64,000 nucleotides of DNA from contig JAUDYN010000005.1 in the NCBI GenBank assembly GCA_030407005.1, positions 186,001 through 250,000 of the forward strand, read 5' to 3'. Source of the DNA: Desarmillaria ectypa (Eukaryota > Basidiomycota > Agaricomycetes > Agaricales > Physalacriaceae). Shown one piece after another: positions 34,115-45,147 of the stretch. Position numbers and translations under genes: made by a program. The notes beneath the pieces are model-generated. The model had not been told where the DNA came from. It was given only the letters and a program-made list of their open reading frames with translations, and did not search any database. Positions within the stretch are counted from its first letter, which is position 1; each line of letters opens with the position of its first letter.

Positions 34115-35158
34115 TCATACTTTTCTAGCCTTTTGTCTGATTGGTCGGTCTTCGGCATACATACCCTTGCACCTCCCTTCAAAGTTTATCTGGTGTCTCT
34201 TCACAGGATCTGGCCGCTGGAATAGCCCTCCACAGTCCCCACACCTAAACCTCTTGCACTGATGTATCTCCGATATCAAATGTCTTCGCATATCCCCCAC
34301 ACTATTCTTGTGCTCGTTGCATCCAAAATACACGCATCGGGTAGCCTTGGGATTCTTGGTAGCCTTGGATTTATTGGTAGTCTTGGGCTTCTTCTTGCAA
34401 GGGTGGGCCACATGCATATGGTCAATAGCGGCGTTGACACTGTTAAACTCCTTGTGGCACCCTGGCTTCATACAGCGCACATGATGTGGATCATCGTGGA
34501 ATACATAGCGCTCGAGAGAGTTTTTGAAGTCTCCGCCTTTGCTGCGCGATTGTCTAGCATCGGTGCGGTATATAGTTATCGTCGCTGGCAACTCGGAGAC
34601 TCGCCCACGTTTGTGACTTCCTGACAAAGACTCGGGCTCCTCGTACCCAGACTCATCGTACTCGGGCTCTTCAAAATCAAAGTCTTTGTCTTCCATATCG
34701 GCGGGACATGAATGGGATGACAGCAGGGAAGATGGCGTTGAGGTGACCGGGCTCTGGCATTGGGCGAAGGGCAGAGGGTCCGTCGCGAAGTCATCCACGA
34801 AATCAGGATCTACGTCGTAATCGGCGTCCTCGTCGTTGGGATTGATCAGCTGAATGTCAGATGCTACAGAAGGGGCTGATATCACCGGCACGACATCTGC
34901 CGGAGTCGTGGCTGGCTGTGTCAGGAGGAAGAGGGGTGTAAATGCGTCGTAGGTCGGTGTCGAGTCAAGCGTGTGGATGAAGTCGGTTTGATAATCGCCC
35001 ATCGACAAGAAGCCGTCTTGGTCCAAGCCAAGTACCGGTTCCGGGAAGACACTGTCAAGAATGTCGGAGCTGCTGAAAGGAAAGGGAGCGAGCTCATAAA
35101 GCGAGTTGTAGTCCTCCATTGGTGGGAGATGCTGAGGTTCGAGTGCGAAGAGAGCCAT
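34115..35158 (-). CDS. C2H2-type zinc-finger protein, putative transcription factor
   Basis: Intronless, 347 residues. The N-terminal half (residues 1-180) is rich in Pro, Ser, Asp and Glu with hydrophobic spots, like an activation region. A basic stretch HKRGR occurs at about 182. Three finger-like units follow: C229MKPGC...H..H near 252, C275VYFGC...H near 299, and C306GDC...H near 322 ending with C330 instead of the last His. A Lys/Thr-rich linker (KKKPKTTNKSK) separates fingers one and two and could serve as a nuclear signal. The role is inferred as DNA binding; the target is unknown. A 12-base G run lies about 40 bases upstream of the ATG. A truncated paralogue is nearby at 32743. Confidence 0.82.
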   Translation of the reverse strand: MALFALEPQHLPPMEDYNSLYELAPFPFSSSDILDSVFPEPVLGLDQDGFLSMGDYQTDFIHTLDSTPTYDAFTPLFLLTQPATTPADVVPVISAPSVASDIQLINPNDEDADYDVDPDFVDDFATDPLPFAQCQSPVTSTPSSLLSSHSCPADMEDKDFDFEEPEYDESGYEEPESLSGSHKRGRVSELPATITIYRTDARQSRSKGGDFKNSLERYVFHDDPHHVRCMKPGCHKEFNSVNAAIDHMHVAHPCKKKPKTTNKSKATKNPKATRCVYFGCNEHKNSVGDMRRHLISEIHQCKRFRCGDCGGLFQRPDPVKRHQINFEGRCKGMYAEDRPIRQKARKV

Positions 35159-37511
35159 TGGACAAGTCGTATCAAACGAACGTGGCAGTCGAACGGGGGG
35201 GGGGGGAGGTGTCTTGGGGATACTGAGGCATTCAGCAGCAGGATTAAATGGTTACTCAGTACATTCTTTGTCTTGATTGAAGCTCAAGTATTGACTTTAC
35301 CATTAACGTAAAATCAAACCCTGATTTGCAGCATGATCGAAACTAGTGATGGTTGTCACTAGTTGAACAAAGACCTGAGGTAGAGTCGAGTCGGATGGTG
35401 CTCAATGGTGAAATTCCTAGGAACGTTTGTCATGTATTGTCTGAAATCCTTCTAGCAACAATACTATTTCCAGTGGCCGGTGATTCTTGCCTTTCTTAGC
35501 TTAGTACTATGATTTTTCAATGATTTTCAACGGGTCCGAGGCAAAAATTTTTAATAAAGAGAGATTTATGGGTTTTCCCTTCCTAGACCATTAATAAGGC
35601 AGTAGATGTCGGTGATTTCTATATATTTCGTGGTCGAAGCAGGAGAAAGACATTTGTCCAAGACATCAATACGCTACAGCAAGCCAGTACGTGCCGGTGC
35701 CGGCCGTCGGTAACTATGGCCTTGATGCGGTCATTGCGCGGTCACGTTCAAGATCGATACCGACGCGCTCCAGCTTCCACTCCTTCAGTCTTGATTAGAA
35801 CATATTTCGTTTTTTTCCCATTATATTCCCTGTATTATGAACTAAATATACTACTCAAGCAAAGAACCTCACTCACCTTGAAATTACTGGCTGGCAGTGG
35901 CGAGTGTCGACTGAGAGCAGGCCACCTATGACATTAATTTAAAGATTAACCATTAGAGATCATTTTACTTGCGTAGCATGTATTATTAGCATAAAGCTGC
36001 AATGCAGAGGACAAATTGCGACCTATATCTCATTATTGTCCTGATTTAACTCCAGATCACTTGCCGCAGACCCGGCAGTGTTCGATGTCAGCGACGGATA
36101 CACAGTCCATACATCTTCGACTCCGGACTCTTTGGAGAGCCAGAACACAGGATATCCTAAAAGCCTCAAGGCCTTGCATATAAAACAGGGCATCATTGTT
36201 TCCTCCTTCGAAGGTTAAAGGAGGTACATCTGTAATTCATGGATGGGCCTAAAGCAAGAGTATCTCCAGTTAGGGCCACGAATTGCCTAATTGTCTCTCG
36301 GCCGTCCTTCGATCAGTTTATATCATCCACTGCGTTGCAGTTGTCATGACTCAGAGGAGTGGGCTCCTTACAGGGTGCATCTCGTCAATTGAAAAAATTG
36401 CACCTAATGAACTTTGTCACTAAGGGTCATAGGAGGACTTGGAGCACGATGCTACACTGAAACTTGAGTTAATCATACCTCGATATGACGTCAGTCCCAG
36501 ACTTGTCATTAGCAGCTGAAGGTAGGATGTACTCGAAGCGCGGGCTGATGATGACTTTTTGATTGTAAAGCAGTCAATCACACGATCTGACTCTCATTGA
36601 GGGATGATGATTGCTAGGTCGTGCAGCCCAAGATGGGGGCGGTATGCAGAACGAATTCAAGCCACTGCCAATCACAAAGACGACTCAGCTTTCTGGAAAA
36701 GTCGTTGCTGTCTGTTCGAAAGATCTATCAAAGATCGTCCGACTCGAGTTTTTTCGACATCCAAGTCACTAAACCCGGCCTGAGAACAAAGGCAAAACAT
36801 TCGTCCACAAGCATAGTTACGCCTCCTTAGCCGCCGGGGAGGGGGTTGCTTTGATACGATGAGCAAAAAATATCAAGTCCTGAAAGGTGGTCAGACCAGT
36901 CAGATGACGCACAAAAGCGAATAAATAAGAAAATCATCATGCTGCACATACACTCATTTTCTGGTCGGCGGTGACCAGACTTCCAGAAATTCTATCGAAC
37001 GGCTTGCGACCTAAGACAGGCCCTGGGGACGGGAGGAAAAAGCAGATACAAAGGATATGGTGCCCATCAGCCGCAATCCCCATTTAAACCTGCAGAGCTC
37101 TTCCTTCAAACCACCATCGTTCCCTCCTCATCTTGCGATAAATGCAATTCCACCTTCAGCCGTAGATTCATTACCTCATTTATACACTTGAAATTGACCG
37201 ATGCAGGCTCCAGAAGCTCCCCCCAGGCAGGGTCCGCATTGTGGCACACCCGTGGTCGAAACCAAGAAATTCCATCCAAGATCGGCATATCTTACTTGGC
37301 ATCATGTTGGTGATTCTGAACTCGGGTTTGGCAATGTGAAGGTTAGCGTTTTCCAAAAGTAACAGAGCAGCGGGAGAGAAGAGGTATAAATTTTAGGGAC
37401 CTGCCGATAAGCGTGGTCCAATTTTCACTTGGTGGCTCAATTTGCAAATTGAAGCAGGATCTTCGCTCTCTTTCTCTTACCCTCACGTCGCCGTCGACTC
37501 TTTTCCACACT
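35159..37511. other. Intergenic, 2.3 kb; no gene recognised
   Basis: Contains a run of twelve G at 35195-35206 and several short ORFs on both strands, none with a recognisable domain. Confidence 0.5.
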
Positions 37512-39980
37512 ATGCCCAGCTTCAAGTTACCACCAGACTTCAAAATGCCTGACCTCAGCACCCCGGTCGAGTTCCCTGTCGGACGTTCGGAAGCAAGCAT
37601 TCCCATACGTGATATGATGGGCACAGTAATGGCCGGAGTCAGCATTAAGCTAGTGTTGTAAGTATTTTTCCTTTTTAATTTTCAAAAAATTCTGACGCCA
37701 CCGCAGAGACGACGCAAAAAATCTTTTCCAACAAGGAAAATACGCGGAATATGCTGCTGCTTGCACACAGGCAGCACGTAACCTCGTCGAGGCTAATTTT
37801 ACTCTTTACAGGGTAGCAGGATGCGATGATAGTGTGCGATGCAGCCTTTACGAGTCGTTTAACCCCCTGTTCGGCGATACTTGATGACCTGTTGTAATGG
37901 AGTAGCGGGAGCCCTGGTTCATCAGAATAAACTTGAGGAGGTAAGCCTCAGAGAAATTTGTTTTGGATATTTACAATATTGTTGAATAGGCTTTAGGCTG
38001 GTATGAAGAGGTCGAGATTCTTCATCTACATTGCAGCTTCGAATCCCCACAACCTCTTTTCGGTAAGTTTCATATGTGTATTTTTTCTTCCTCCACTCGA
38101 GCTTCCATCAGACTGGAAAGACTTTCACTTTGATTTGCCTGATATGACTCTTCAGCACATCGCCAAAACAGCAATGGCCGACATCTATCTTCGACTTGTA
38201 AATACTGGCCGCGCGTCGTACACCCGTTGGAGGTGTTTCACCATCTATCAAAGTATGCCGGCGCCGCACCATTCCGGAGAGATCAAGGTCCTCAACAATG
38301 TGGACTCCCTGGTAGACTTGCTGCTGCTCCATCATCCGGATCCTTCTCGCACGCCAACCTTGGAAGTAACTGATCCGGGTTTGCAAGCCCGCAGTTCGTG
38401 GAAACGCCTCCACACTAAAGCAGGGAGTGGTATTGCTCCTCGTAGCAACTTTGCTAGTTTTATTTGGGAGGGTGGTTCTTCTCCTCGACTTGATATCATG
38501 GTGTGGCTCTGACTTTTGAATAAACGTAGGAAAACTGTATGTAGCTGGAGGCTTTCAAGGCATCGCCATATGGCCTCATTACTGTGATATTTGGTGTCTG
38601 GATCTCACTGCATGCGGCTGGAAAGAACTTGCCAAATATCCAGTTGTCGGGCCCGAATACCGGTGTATCATGCGAACCTGGACAATGAAGGTGTACAAGG
38701 ACGAGGCATACCTGTTCACCGGTAAAAAGCAAGTTGATTACTTTGACCTAGAGAAAGGTCAGTGGGGATCAATCAACACGATGTACGAGCGCACCACGGT
38801 GGACAAACGCGCCGGGATGGACAACTGGCTATATCCTCATTCCATGGTAAACTACGCGTGCATGGAAATCGCGAATGGTAAACTATATGTATTCGGTGGG
38901 ACGCACAACGGTAACAAAGTTGGATGCAATCTTTTAGTGGAGCTCAACCTCGGGACGAAAAAGTGGCGTCGTCTAAGCGGACATCTTCATCCGAAAGCGG
39001 ATCCTCTGGCCCCGGATCTACGCAAGACGGCGATGAGCTGGGTCAACAGGGAGCAGGATCGGTTATTCATTTTGGGCGGTGAGGCAAATCGCCCAGCAGC
39101 GACGCGGGGAGACCCGATACATGCAAACGACAGTTTCATCTTTGAGAACATGTGGAGTTGGCACATACCTACCGAGAAGTGGCGTAGGGAGCACATATCG
39201 GGCAACTTGCCCTCTGCACGGTCTGAGGTTGCTCATGTCTTCGTAAGTGTCCATGTACATTCTTCAATTTCTCTTACGTTTTTGCGTCAAGAACGCGGTC
39301 CTGAACAAGTTCTTACTCTTCGGAGGGTATTCGACTGGCCAAGATACGATCGTTCTGTCAGATGAGCCTAGAGGTGGAGGTATGAGCTTCGAGTTCACTT
39401 ATGTTGCTGACACGTTTATGTACGATCCCGCTCCGGTGACTGGTAATCCAGACGCAGCACCAATCATGAAGCCGCCCAAATGGAAACACGTTCTCACAAG
39501 GGGTTTCCCAATGTATAGGTACCTCGGTCCGACTCTTCTGATACTGATTAGCAAATTCCCTTAGGTGCCAAGCGAACCTCATCGTTGACCCCGACAATGG
39601 CAAGACGTACATGTTCGGCGGATACATCAACATGCAGCGCGTGCCGATGTGCAAGCAGAACCGGGCGCCATACGTCAAGGCCTTCAACGACTTGTGGCAG
39701 TTGAAACTCGATACCCCCGGAAGTGACTTTGCAGATGTAGATGTTGAGGAGGTGGTGTTGAACGCAAGGGCTGGGCTGTGGCGGAGGTGTTTCAATTGTG
39801 CATCAACAGGATATATACTTAAATGTGGAGGTATGTTTTTTTTTTCAGATTATTTTCTAGAGGAGGCTTTGACGGTCCGTTGCAGGGTCTTGTGGAGGAC
39901 GCGCCTACTTTTGTGGAAAGGGGTGTCTGAGAGAAGGTTGGAGGGCTCATAAAGAGCGACATCGCTGTAGGAAAGCATGA
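37512..39980 (+). CDS. TPR-Kelch-MYND finger protein
   Basis: Multi-exon gene of about 700 residues. It starts MPSFKLPPDFKMPDLSTPVE. Next is a TPR-like helical part (AKNLFQQGKYAEYAAACTQAA; later ALVHQNKLEEA). A series of Kelch-type blades follows, for example KLYVAGGFQGIAIWP, GKLYVFGGTHNGNKVG, DRLFILGGEANRPAA, KFLLFGGYSTGQ and KTYMFGGYINMQ. The C-terminal exon gives a MYND-type zinc finger: CFNCASTGYILKCGG, CGGRAYFCGKGC, then WRAHKERHRC. Kelch propellers and MYND fingers bind partner proteins; no enzymatic domain is seen. The combination occurs in agaricomycete proteins of unknown function. Splice junctions such as GTAAGT after KLVL and GTATGT before the last exon fit well. Exact borders in the TPR part are uncertain. 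Confidence 0.87.
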
Positions 39981-40162
39981 GCGTGTCTAAGCATCTTGGA
40001 AACGCTGACATCATTACCCAACGGATATATGTTGTATTTAGAAAACTTGTACGTACTTCGATTATCCGAAATTATGTAGTATTAATATCAACTTGTATAT
40101 ACACGGCAGTACTACTTTACAAGGCACCCAAAAACATATACGGTGTTTCCTAACTTGCATGA

Positions 40163-40603
40163 TCAACGCAATTTGCAGTCGGTATTCAGCATTCGTAGGA
40201 CATTCTCTAAATAATGTTTCTGTCCCAAAAGCTGATGGCGCCTGAAGCTATACACATGGGCCCTACCCGCGTTGAGCATTCTAGTGACATGGAGGGCCCT
40301 CAGATCCGTGGGATCTGGATCAAAGGTTGCTTCAAGTAGAAGGCCGATCTGCTCAACATCCGCCTCGATATGGAAGACTCTATGGGCAATATCTTTTGGT
40401 TCTTGGAATGACTCCGAAGTGAAAAGACTGCATTTCGGACAGATTCGTTGTTCGTCAATGGATTCCCTGAAGCAACGGTCGAAAAGCGAATTTAAAGAGA
40501 CGCCGGTTTGTTTTGCCACTACAAGAATTTGGTTAGTTAGAAAAACGAGACAGGGGTATGAAACGCTCAACTGATCAGAACGGAAGAAGAGAAGACGTTT
40601 CAA
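40163..40603 (-). CDS. Hypothetical protein, uncertain model
   Basis: A minus-strand open frame of about 115 convincing codons follows a plausible acceptor (CTTGTAG) near 40519: TGVSLNSLFDRCFRE, RICPKCSLFT, then IEADVEQIGLLLEATF and a Leu/His-rich C-terminus ending NTDCKLR. An upstream exon may lie around 40800-40860 with donor GTCAGT. There is a CPKC pair but no full zinc motif. I recognise no family. It could be a small gene or the 3' end of a decayed one. Its tail faces the UstYa-like gene's promoter side only distantly, so no functional link is claimed. Confidence 0.4.
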   Translation of the reverse strand: MKRLLFFRSDQLSVSYPCLVFLTNQILVVAKQTGVSLNSLFDRCFRESIDEQRICPKCSLFTSESFQEPKDIAHRVFHIEADVEQIGLLLEATFDPDPTDLRALHVTRMLNAGRAHVYSFRRHQLLGQKHYLENVLRMLNTDCKLR

Positions 40604-41224
40604 TCAAGGAAGATGAAACGGAATATCGAGTGGGCTGTAATGTGGAGAATTCTATCACTGTCTGGGGGATTATAAGGAAAATTGAGAACAAAGACCCTCA
40701 GGCTCGGGCCACAGGGCCTCAGCGAACACCACCTGACGTCCGAAGAGAACAAAGGTAAACCGCCAAAGAAAATTTGTTTGATGGGGCCCGGTACTGACCT
40801 TTCCATAGCTTTGACCCGGCTTGGCTGTCGATGGTGCTTCAGGGCAACATCATGACTAGTCGAAGGGAGACTGTACGATAAAGAACAGGAAGGTCCGATT
40901 TCCGGTATTCAAATATTCAGGGACAATCTTTGTTTTTCATCGTGAAGGGCAGAGGCTTAGTGTCTTACGCCCTCAAAATAGGGTACAACTTAACGCATCT
41001 AGTTTTGGGAGCGAGCGAGCAAGGAGAAAAACTGGTCCATTTTTCGTCATACATCCCGGGAGCTAGCGCCTGTGGCGGATGGTTCACTGTGGTTCAATAG
41101 TAGAAGAGTTAGTTTGAATTGGAGGTCCGTGCGCTGCCAGCCCGGCGTCCGAACCCCCTTAGGCAGACGCGCTGCTGTCTCGTACTCGTAATATTATACA
41201 CAGGTAGCACTGGGATGATAAGAT

Positions 41225-42205
41225 CTAACTGATAATAGGTGGGTCTGGTAAGTCATCTTCTACAAAAAGGCGAATGTCGATCCACTCGTGAATTCTGCGC
41301 TCCCGCGCCCATTCTCGAAGCTTGTCGAAATTGCGGCATGAATGTGCCTGGGAGCTGTATCCTACGACAGCCGAGAGCTCTTCGCTCCATTGCCAGACAT
41401 TCACAGAAATATCTGCACTACACCTACAGAACAATTTCAGTCAGTGTCGTCGAGCTTCACTGTCAAGACTCGCTCACATCAAAGACTGGCGGATCGCATC
41501 GACACAGTGGGAGACATGTTCAGGATTTGCTTGAGGGTCATCGAAGTGATCACTATAAAGAGCATGACGGACGACGTGCTATCAAAGGGTTGAGTTACAG
41601 TGAAAAGGGAAACAGGTATTGGAATCCCTACTCACAAGGCAATGGAGCTGATGGAAAACGTCCAAACCAGCAAGGTAGTATCCATCTTCACCGTAGATAG
41701 GATAAGTCTTATTTGGAAGAAGAGCCGCCTGGCTCCTTGGTATCTTCAAAAGTGTGTCTGCGGTGACGATATGAGATGATGTATGAGGATGCCGTTAATG
41801 TAGATCACTGACGGTTATAAAGATCGCCCCAAGCTCTATCAGCGTCGGCGTCAAAACCTTGGTATATTGTTTTTTCTTCTCGCCCAACGGTGAATACTCT
41901 TACTTCGTTCTCCAGAGCCTCTTGAGCAGGCGCTACACAAAAGGCAACTAAGAAGGTCAATAGCATCAACTGATGTGACACTCACAATATAATAATGGAC
42001 GATCCACGAAGATGGGATGACATTCATTGGTTCCGCGAAAGTTAATGATCAGTGAGAACGCCAGCACGATAGCTTGCATGAAGATGACCCCAATGTAGAT
42101 CTTCTCACGCAATTTCGAACGAGTCTCCCGAGTCTTCCGTGTGGAGTATGGGTCATCGTCAGGAGACACTAGTGGGACATAATCCAGCGACTCGTTGCCC
42201 ATCAT
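41225..42205 (-). CDS. UstYa-like DUF3328 oxidase
   Basis: Spliced type II membrane protein. A short cytosolic tail (MMGNESLDYVPLVSPDDD) precedes one transmembrane helix (IYIGVIFMQAIVLAFSLII). The luminal part has APAQEALENEVRVFT, then DRAWGDLYN, then KTYPIYGEDGYYLAG. The first metal-site motif HQLHC follows. After an intron, HVSHC gives the second HxxHC, continuing into IRQSLMCSADISVNVWQW. The two HxxHC motifs define the UstYa/DUF3328 family, which oxidatively cyclises ribosomal peptides (ustiloxin, asperipin, victorin) and acts in other mycotoxin pathways. Both motifs are intact; the second exon junction (TTGAT to GTGTAGTGC) restores the Met-Cys pair. The start at 42205 is about 1 kb from, and divergent to, the signal-peptide/repeat locus at 43253, the arrangement expected of an enzyme and its peptide substrate. 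Confidence 0.9.
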
Positions 42206-43207
42206 GAAGAAAACGTATTTTGCGGGGTACAGGAAGGAGCTCCTGTTGTATAATGTATTCCAAGCATCAAAATACTGTTCTAGAGATTAGTAAAAGCATG
42301 GACTTGATTTTTCAAAAAAGGAAGCGGACCTGAGGTAGCAAAGAGTCCGTGCCTGATTAGAACTGTCGAATGCTTTGACAGATTCACTGCGTCACGTAGC
42401 TAACCCCAGTCCTGCGACCTTTTTGCGAGTTGACAATAGCTTTGGCCAAGAAACGTAACCATTCATTTGGCATATAATTTCCACCTTCTCGTGCGTGCCT
42501 CAGCAGCTGTCAATGTATCGACTCTGCATCTAGTTCAACTTTGCTGATGATGGACGGACAAAAAGTGCCTCGGTATGACCCTACCACCATGTTTGCACAT
42601 TTCGCACATAGATAAAGGTCCCAAGAACGAGAAAGTTACACAATGGCTCAGACTGAGCGACGTCAAGAAAGGTGTTGCGTACCGACACAAAGCATCGAGG
42701 TGGGAAACAGGACCCGGAACAGCCCGTTGCCGACTCGGCAAATTCCGCCAATCCTTCAAGCTTCGACTTTCAAGTTGCACTTTGTACCTCCACATAACTA
42801 ACCACCCCTTCAGGAACCACGAACCGTGAGGTAAAATTACAATCATTCCGACTATGACTTGTTTACTCAGTCCTTATCATGTGGGCAGCGTGCGGCTTCT
42901 TCACGGTCTCTTGACTCTCTTCGGTGGTCAATACCTTGCGGCGATGTCACTTGTACCGGCACTTTTTCTCTTTCGAGTCGAAGTAATTTTAATTTTATGT
43001 CCATATTGGACTCAGAATATTCCAACAGGCCGGTAGCACTCTGTTTTGACAGATCAATCATGTAACTCGTCTCCATCCTTTACCTTGAGGTGCTTGCTGC
43101 GAGATCCATATCATTCTTGTCACTGAGCAACCTGAAAACTATGACTGATACAATTGTGCGTGAAATTGTGCATCTCGTCCTCGTGCTCAGTTCGGAGGCA
43201 TACTCGC
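42206..43207. other. Divergent promoter region
   Basis: About 1 kb between the UstYa-like start and the repeat-peptide start, containing no convincing gene. It probably holds both promoters. Confidence 0.5.
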
Positions 43208-43214
43208 TATATAA
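43208..43214 (+). promoter_or_regulatory. TATA box of the repeat-peptide gene
   Basis: TATATAA lies 45 bases before the ATG at 43253, the same spacing as the TATA boxes of the sHSP genes in this window. Confidence 0.5.
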
Positions 43215-43252
43215 TCCTTAAGTTACGATGAATCCATACCGTTCGATTCATC

Positions 43253-44359
43253 ATGTTGGGAATCATGAAACTCACCGCTTTTGTTTCCCTTGCTTTCTTT
43301 GCATTCGGGAGAGCCGGTGCAGGGATCATTGTTGTACGTGTGCAGCTTCATGCTGCTGGTCCGCACCTCGCTGAATACAATCCTTCAGCGTCCTCGTGCC
43401 GAACTTGGCTCCGCGTAAATTCTGAACATTCTCCTCCTTTAATAGTTGTCTAACAGCACTGCAAGATATGACAACGGCCCGAAGACCTATAGGGTTTGTC
43501 TCGTGAATTAGTAAGCTCCCAAAGACGCCCGCCCGTTTTGTTGATTGATGATACCCGCGACAGCTATAACGAGACCTTCGATCTCACCGATATTAACCAT
43601 AGGCTCGTCAGAAAGACATTGACTCCATAGCACCGTGAGTTCTCTCTAGGCCTGACACTTACCAGCGGATGACTGACATACATATATCTCTGCCAGTTAT
43701 GCTAATGGGCCGGATACTTATTGGGCCCGCGGTGTTGAGGTAGGTTTTCTTCTGGTTCCCTGTTGGCTATGTTCCTTCAAGCTTTTGAAAATTACAGGCT
43801 CGCCAGGAAACCTCTCCGGAAGTATAGTTGTATGAAGGCATCGGTCAAGTAGCTGACTATATCATCGGAATAAACAGTTACGCCAATGGACCCGACACTT
43901 ATTGGGTGCGTGATGAAAAGGCAAGCAAGTTCTTGTATGGTCTATTCGCAAAATAACTCTCCGCCCCTTAGGCCCGCGAGAAAGAGGTTGACTCCGCTGT
44001 GCCGTGAGTAATCTAATTGACACAATGGTTACAATCTGAAATAACATGACTTGCAGTTACGCAAACGGGCCTGATTCTTATTGGGTACGAGATGTAGAGG
44101 TACGGAAGCCTTTGTTTTGCCACCGCTTCCAGGGATGTTTATGCGCTCCATTCAACAGGCTCGTCAGGCAGAGGCTAATCCGCAAGTGGCCTGCTGATTA
44201 CCGTCTACATACGATATCAACATCACTTTCTCAGCTACGACAACGGTCCTAACACCTATTGGGTTCGCGATTTGGAAGTTGAGGTGAGGGCACCCGCTTT
44301 TCGGAAAGTAATCTCGCCAGTGTTACTAATGCGATTTATAGGCCCGCGGGAACCAGTAA
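43253..44359 (+). CDS. Secreted mini-exon repeat peptide, candidate RiPP precursor (damaged)
   Basis: Exon 1 (43253-43333) encodes a signal peptide: MLGIMKLTAFVSLAFFAF, then GRAGAGIIV; a second Met at 43265 is equally possible. Donor GTACGT follows. Downstream, two kinds of mini-exon alternate. Core exons (43466-43502, 43697-43739, 43878-43920, 44057-44099, 44235-44283) each encode Y-[AD]-N-G-P-[DNK]-[ST]-Y-[WR] and end in phase 0. Spacer exons (43389-43414, 43603-43634, 43798-, 43972-44003, 44159-, 44342-) mostly begin A-R-[QE] and restore phase 2. With GT-AG introns the frame is open from exon 1 through two cores, then meets TAG at 43825. The spacer at 44159 lacks a usable donor and the core at 43878 needs a GC donor. 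The last spacer ends in TAA at 44357. Two Tyr and one Trp per core suit UstYa-type cross-linking, but no Lys-Arg Kex2 sites are seen. Function is inferred; the locus may be decaying. Confidence 0.5.
43389..44359 (+). repeat. Tandem array of ~180-bp units, each with two mini-exons
   Basis: The YxNGPxxY-coding segment recurs at 43466, 43697, 43878, 44057 and 44235; the last four are spaced 181, 179 and 178 bases apart. Between them a second segment beginning GC[CT]CG recurs at 43603, 43798, 43972, 44159 and 44342. Exon segments are far better conserved than the intron segments between them, which suggests past selection on the encoded peptide. A further spacer-like copy (GCCCGTGAGGAAGAG) appears near 44449. 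Confidence 0.85.
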
Positions 44360-44780
44360 ATGTAAGTCGTCACCTTTGACCTGCTTCTGGGTTTCATCGG
44401 CTGATCCTTGTTTTAGGTATGGTGGTAGGCCGGCCTCTTCAAGCATTATGCCCGTGAGGAAGAGGCAAGTCGCCTTCATTTGACTCCTAGGACTACAATG
44501 CTAACCCATCGTCATAGTATAAGTAGTTTTGGTTGAACTTGCATCCGTGTTGAGTTGGAACTCGTCCACAATTTTGAAGTATAAGAGTTGTCTATCAAGT
44601 ATTTTTCATGGATCTGTGTAATGAGATCCCTCACCGTCAACGTCTGAATATTTCCCAGATTTTATCCTATTGCACAACCAGACAGTTCTCCGAGGGAAGA
44701 GCTGTGTAAGTACTAACGAATGCACTACGCGGTATTTCCCTACAAGTTCATTGTGATATATTATGTAGATCCCTCCAACA

Positions 44781-44847
44781 CGTTATCATGAACGACTTTG
44801 TCCCCGAATTATGCCGCAATCTCCTCCAGTATCTCACCTTTGATTCC
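44781..44847 (-). pseudogene. Relic of a sugar-transporter C-terminus
   Basis: On the minus strand, 44847 downward reads GIKGEILEEIAA-stop-FGDKVVHDN. The intact transporter just upstream on the same strand ends KGKTLEEIAA.FGDDVVHSE at the equivalent place. The match covers about 22 codons with one stop, showing that a tandem copy of the transporter gene once lay here and has almost vanished. Confidence 0.65.
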
Positions 44848-45147
44848 ATGCAAACCTCTCAATGGCCAATGATAAGACATCGTAAAGGACCTATGCTGAG
44901 CGGCCAGTCATCATAAACCTTTGCACTGAGCGTCAAACTGCAGGCGGCCCGGCTCAGGCTAGGAATAGAGGGAGAAATAAGAAGGTTAAATTTTAAATCG
45001 TAGAAGCCACCATACTGCGAAAGGGTGGGGTGCGAGTGAGTGGAAAAGTTGTAGTGCGTTCCGCCCGACAAGATGTACCTAATTGACGCGCCTTCTATGC
45101 ACCTTGTCCAGATGATGTACCATTCATTATACTAACGATTAAATACC
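44848..45147. other. Spacer between transporter relic and intact transporter
   Basis: No further transporter exons could be recognised; non-coding as far as I can see. Confidence 0.45.

Noticed and set aside
43561..43640. Unspliced frame through the first spacer exon (YNETFDLTDINH)
   Set aside because: It ignores a good AG acceptor and the conserved spacer-exon phase; the spliced reading agrees with the other repeat units.
43389..44359. CRISPR-like array
   Set aside because: The repeats are coding mini-exons about 180 bases apart in a spliced eukaryotic gene; no palindromic repeat with unique spacers.
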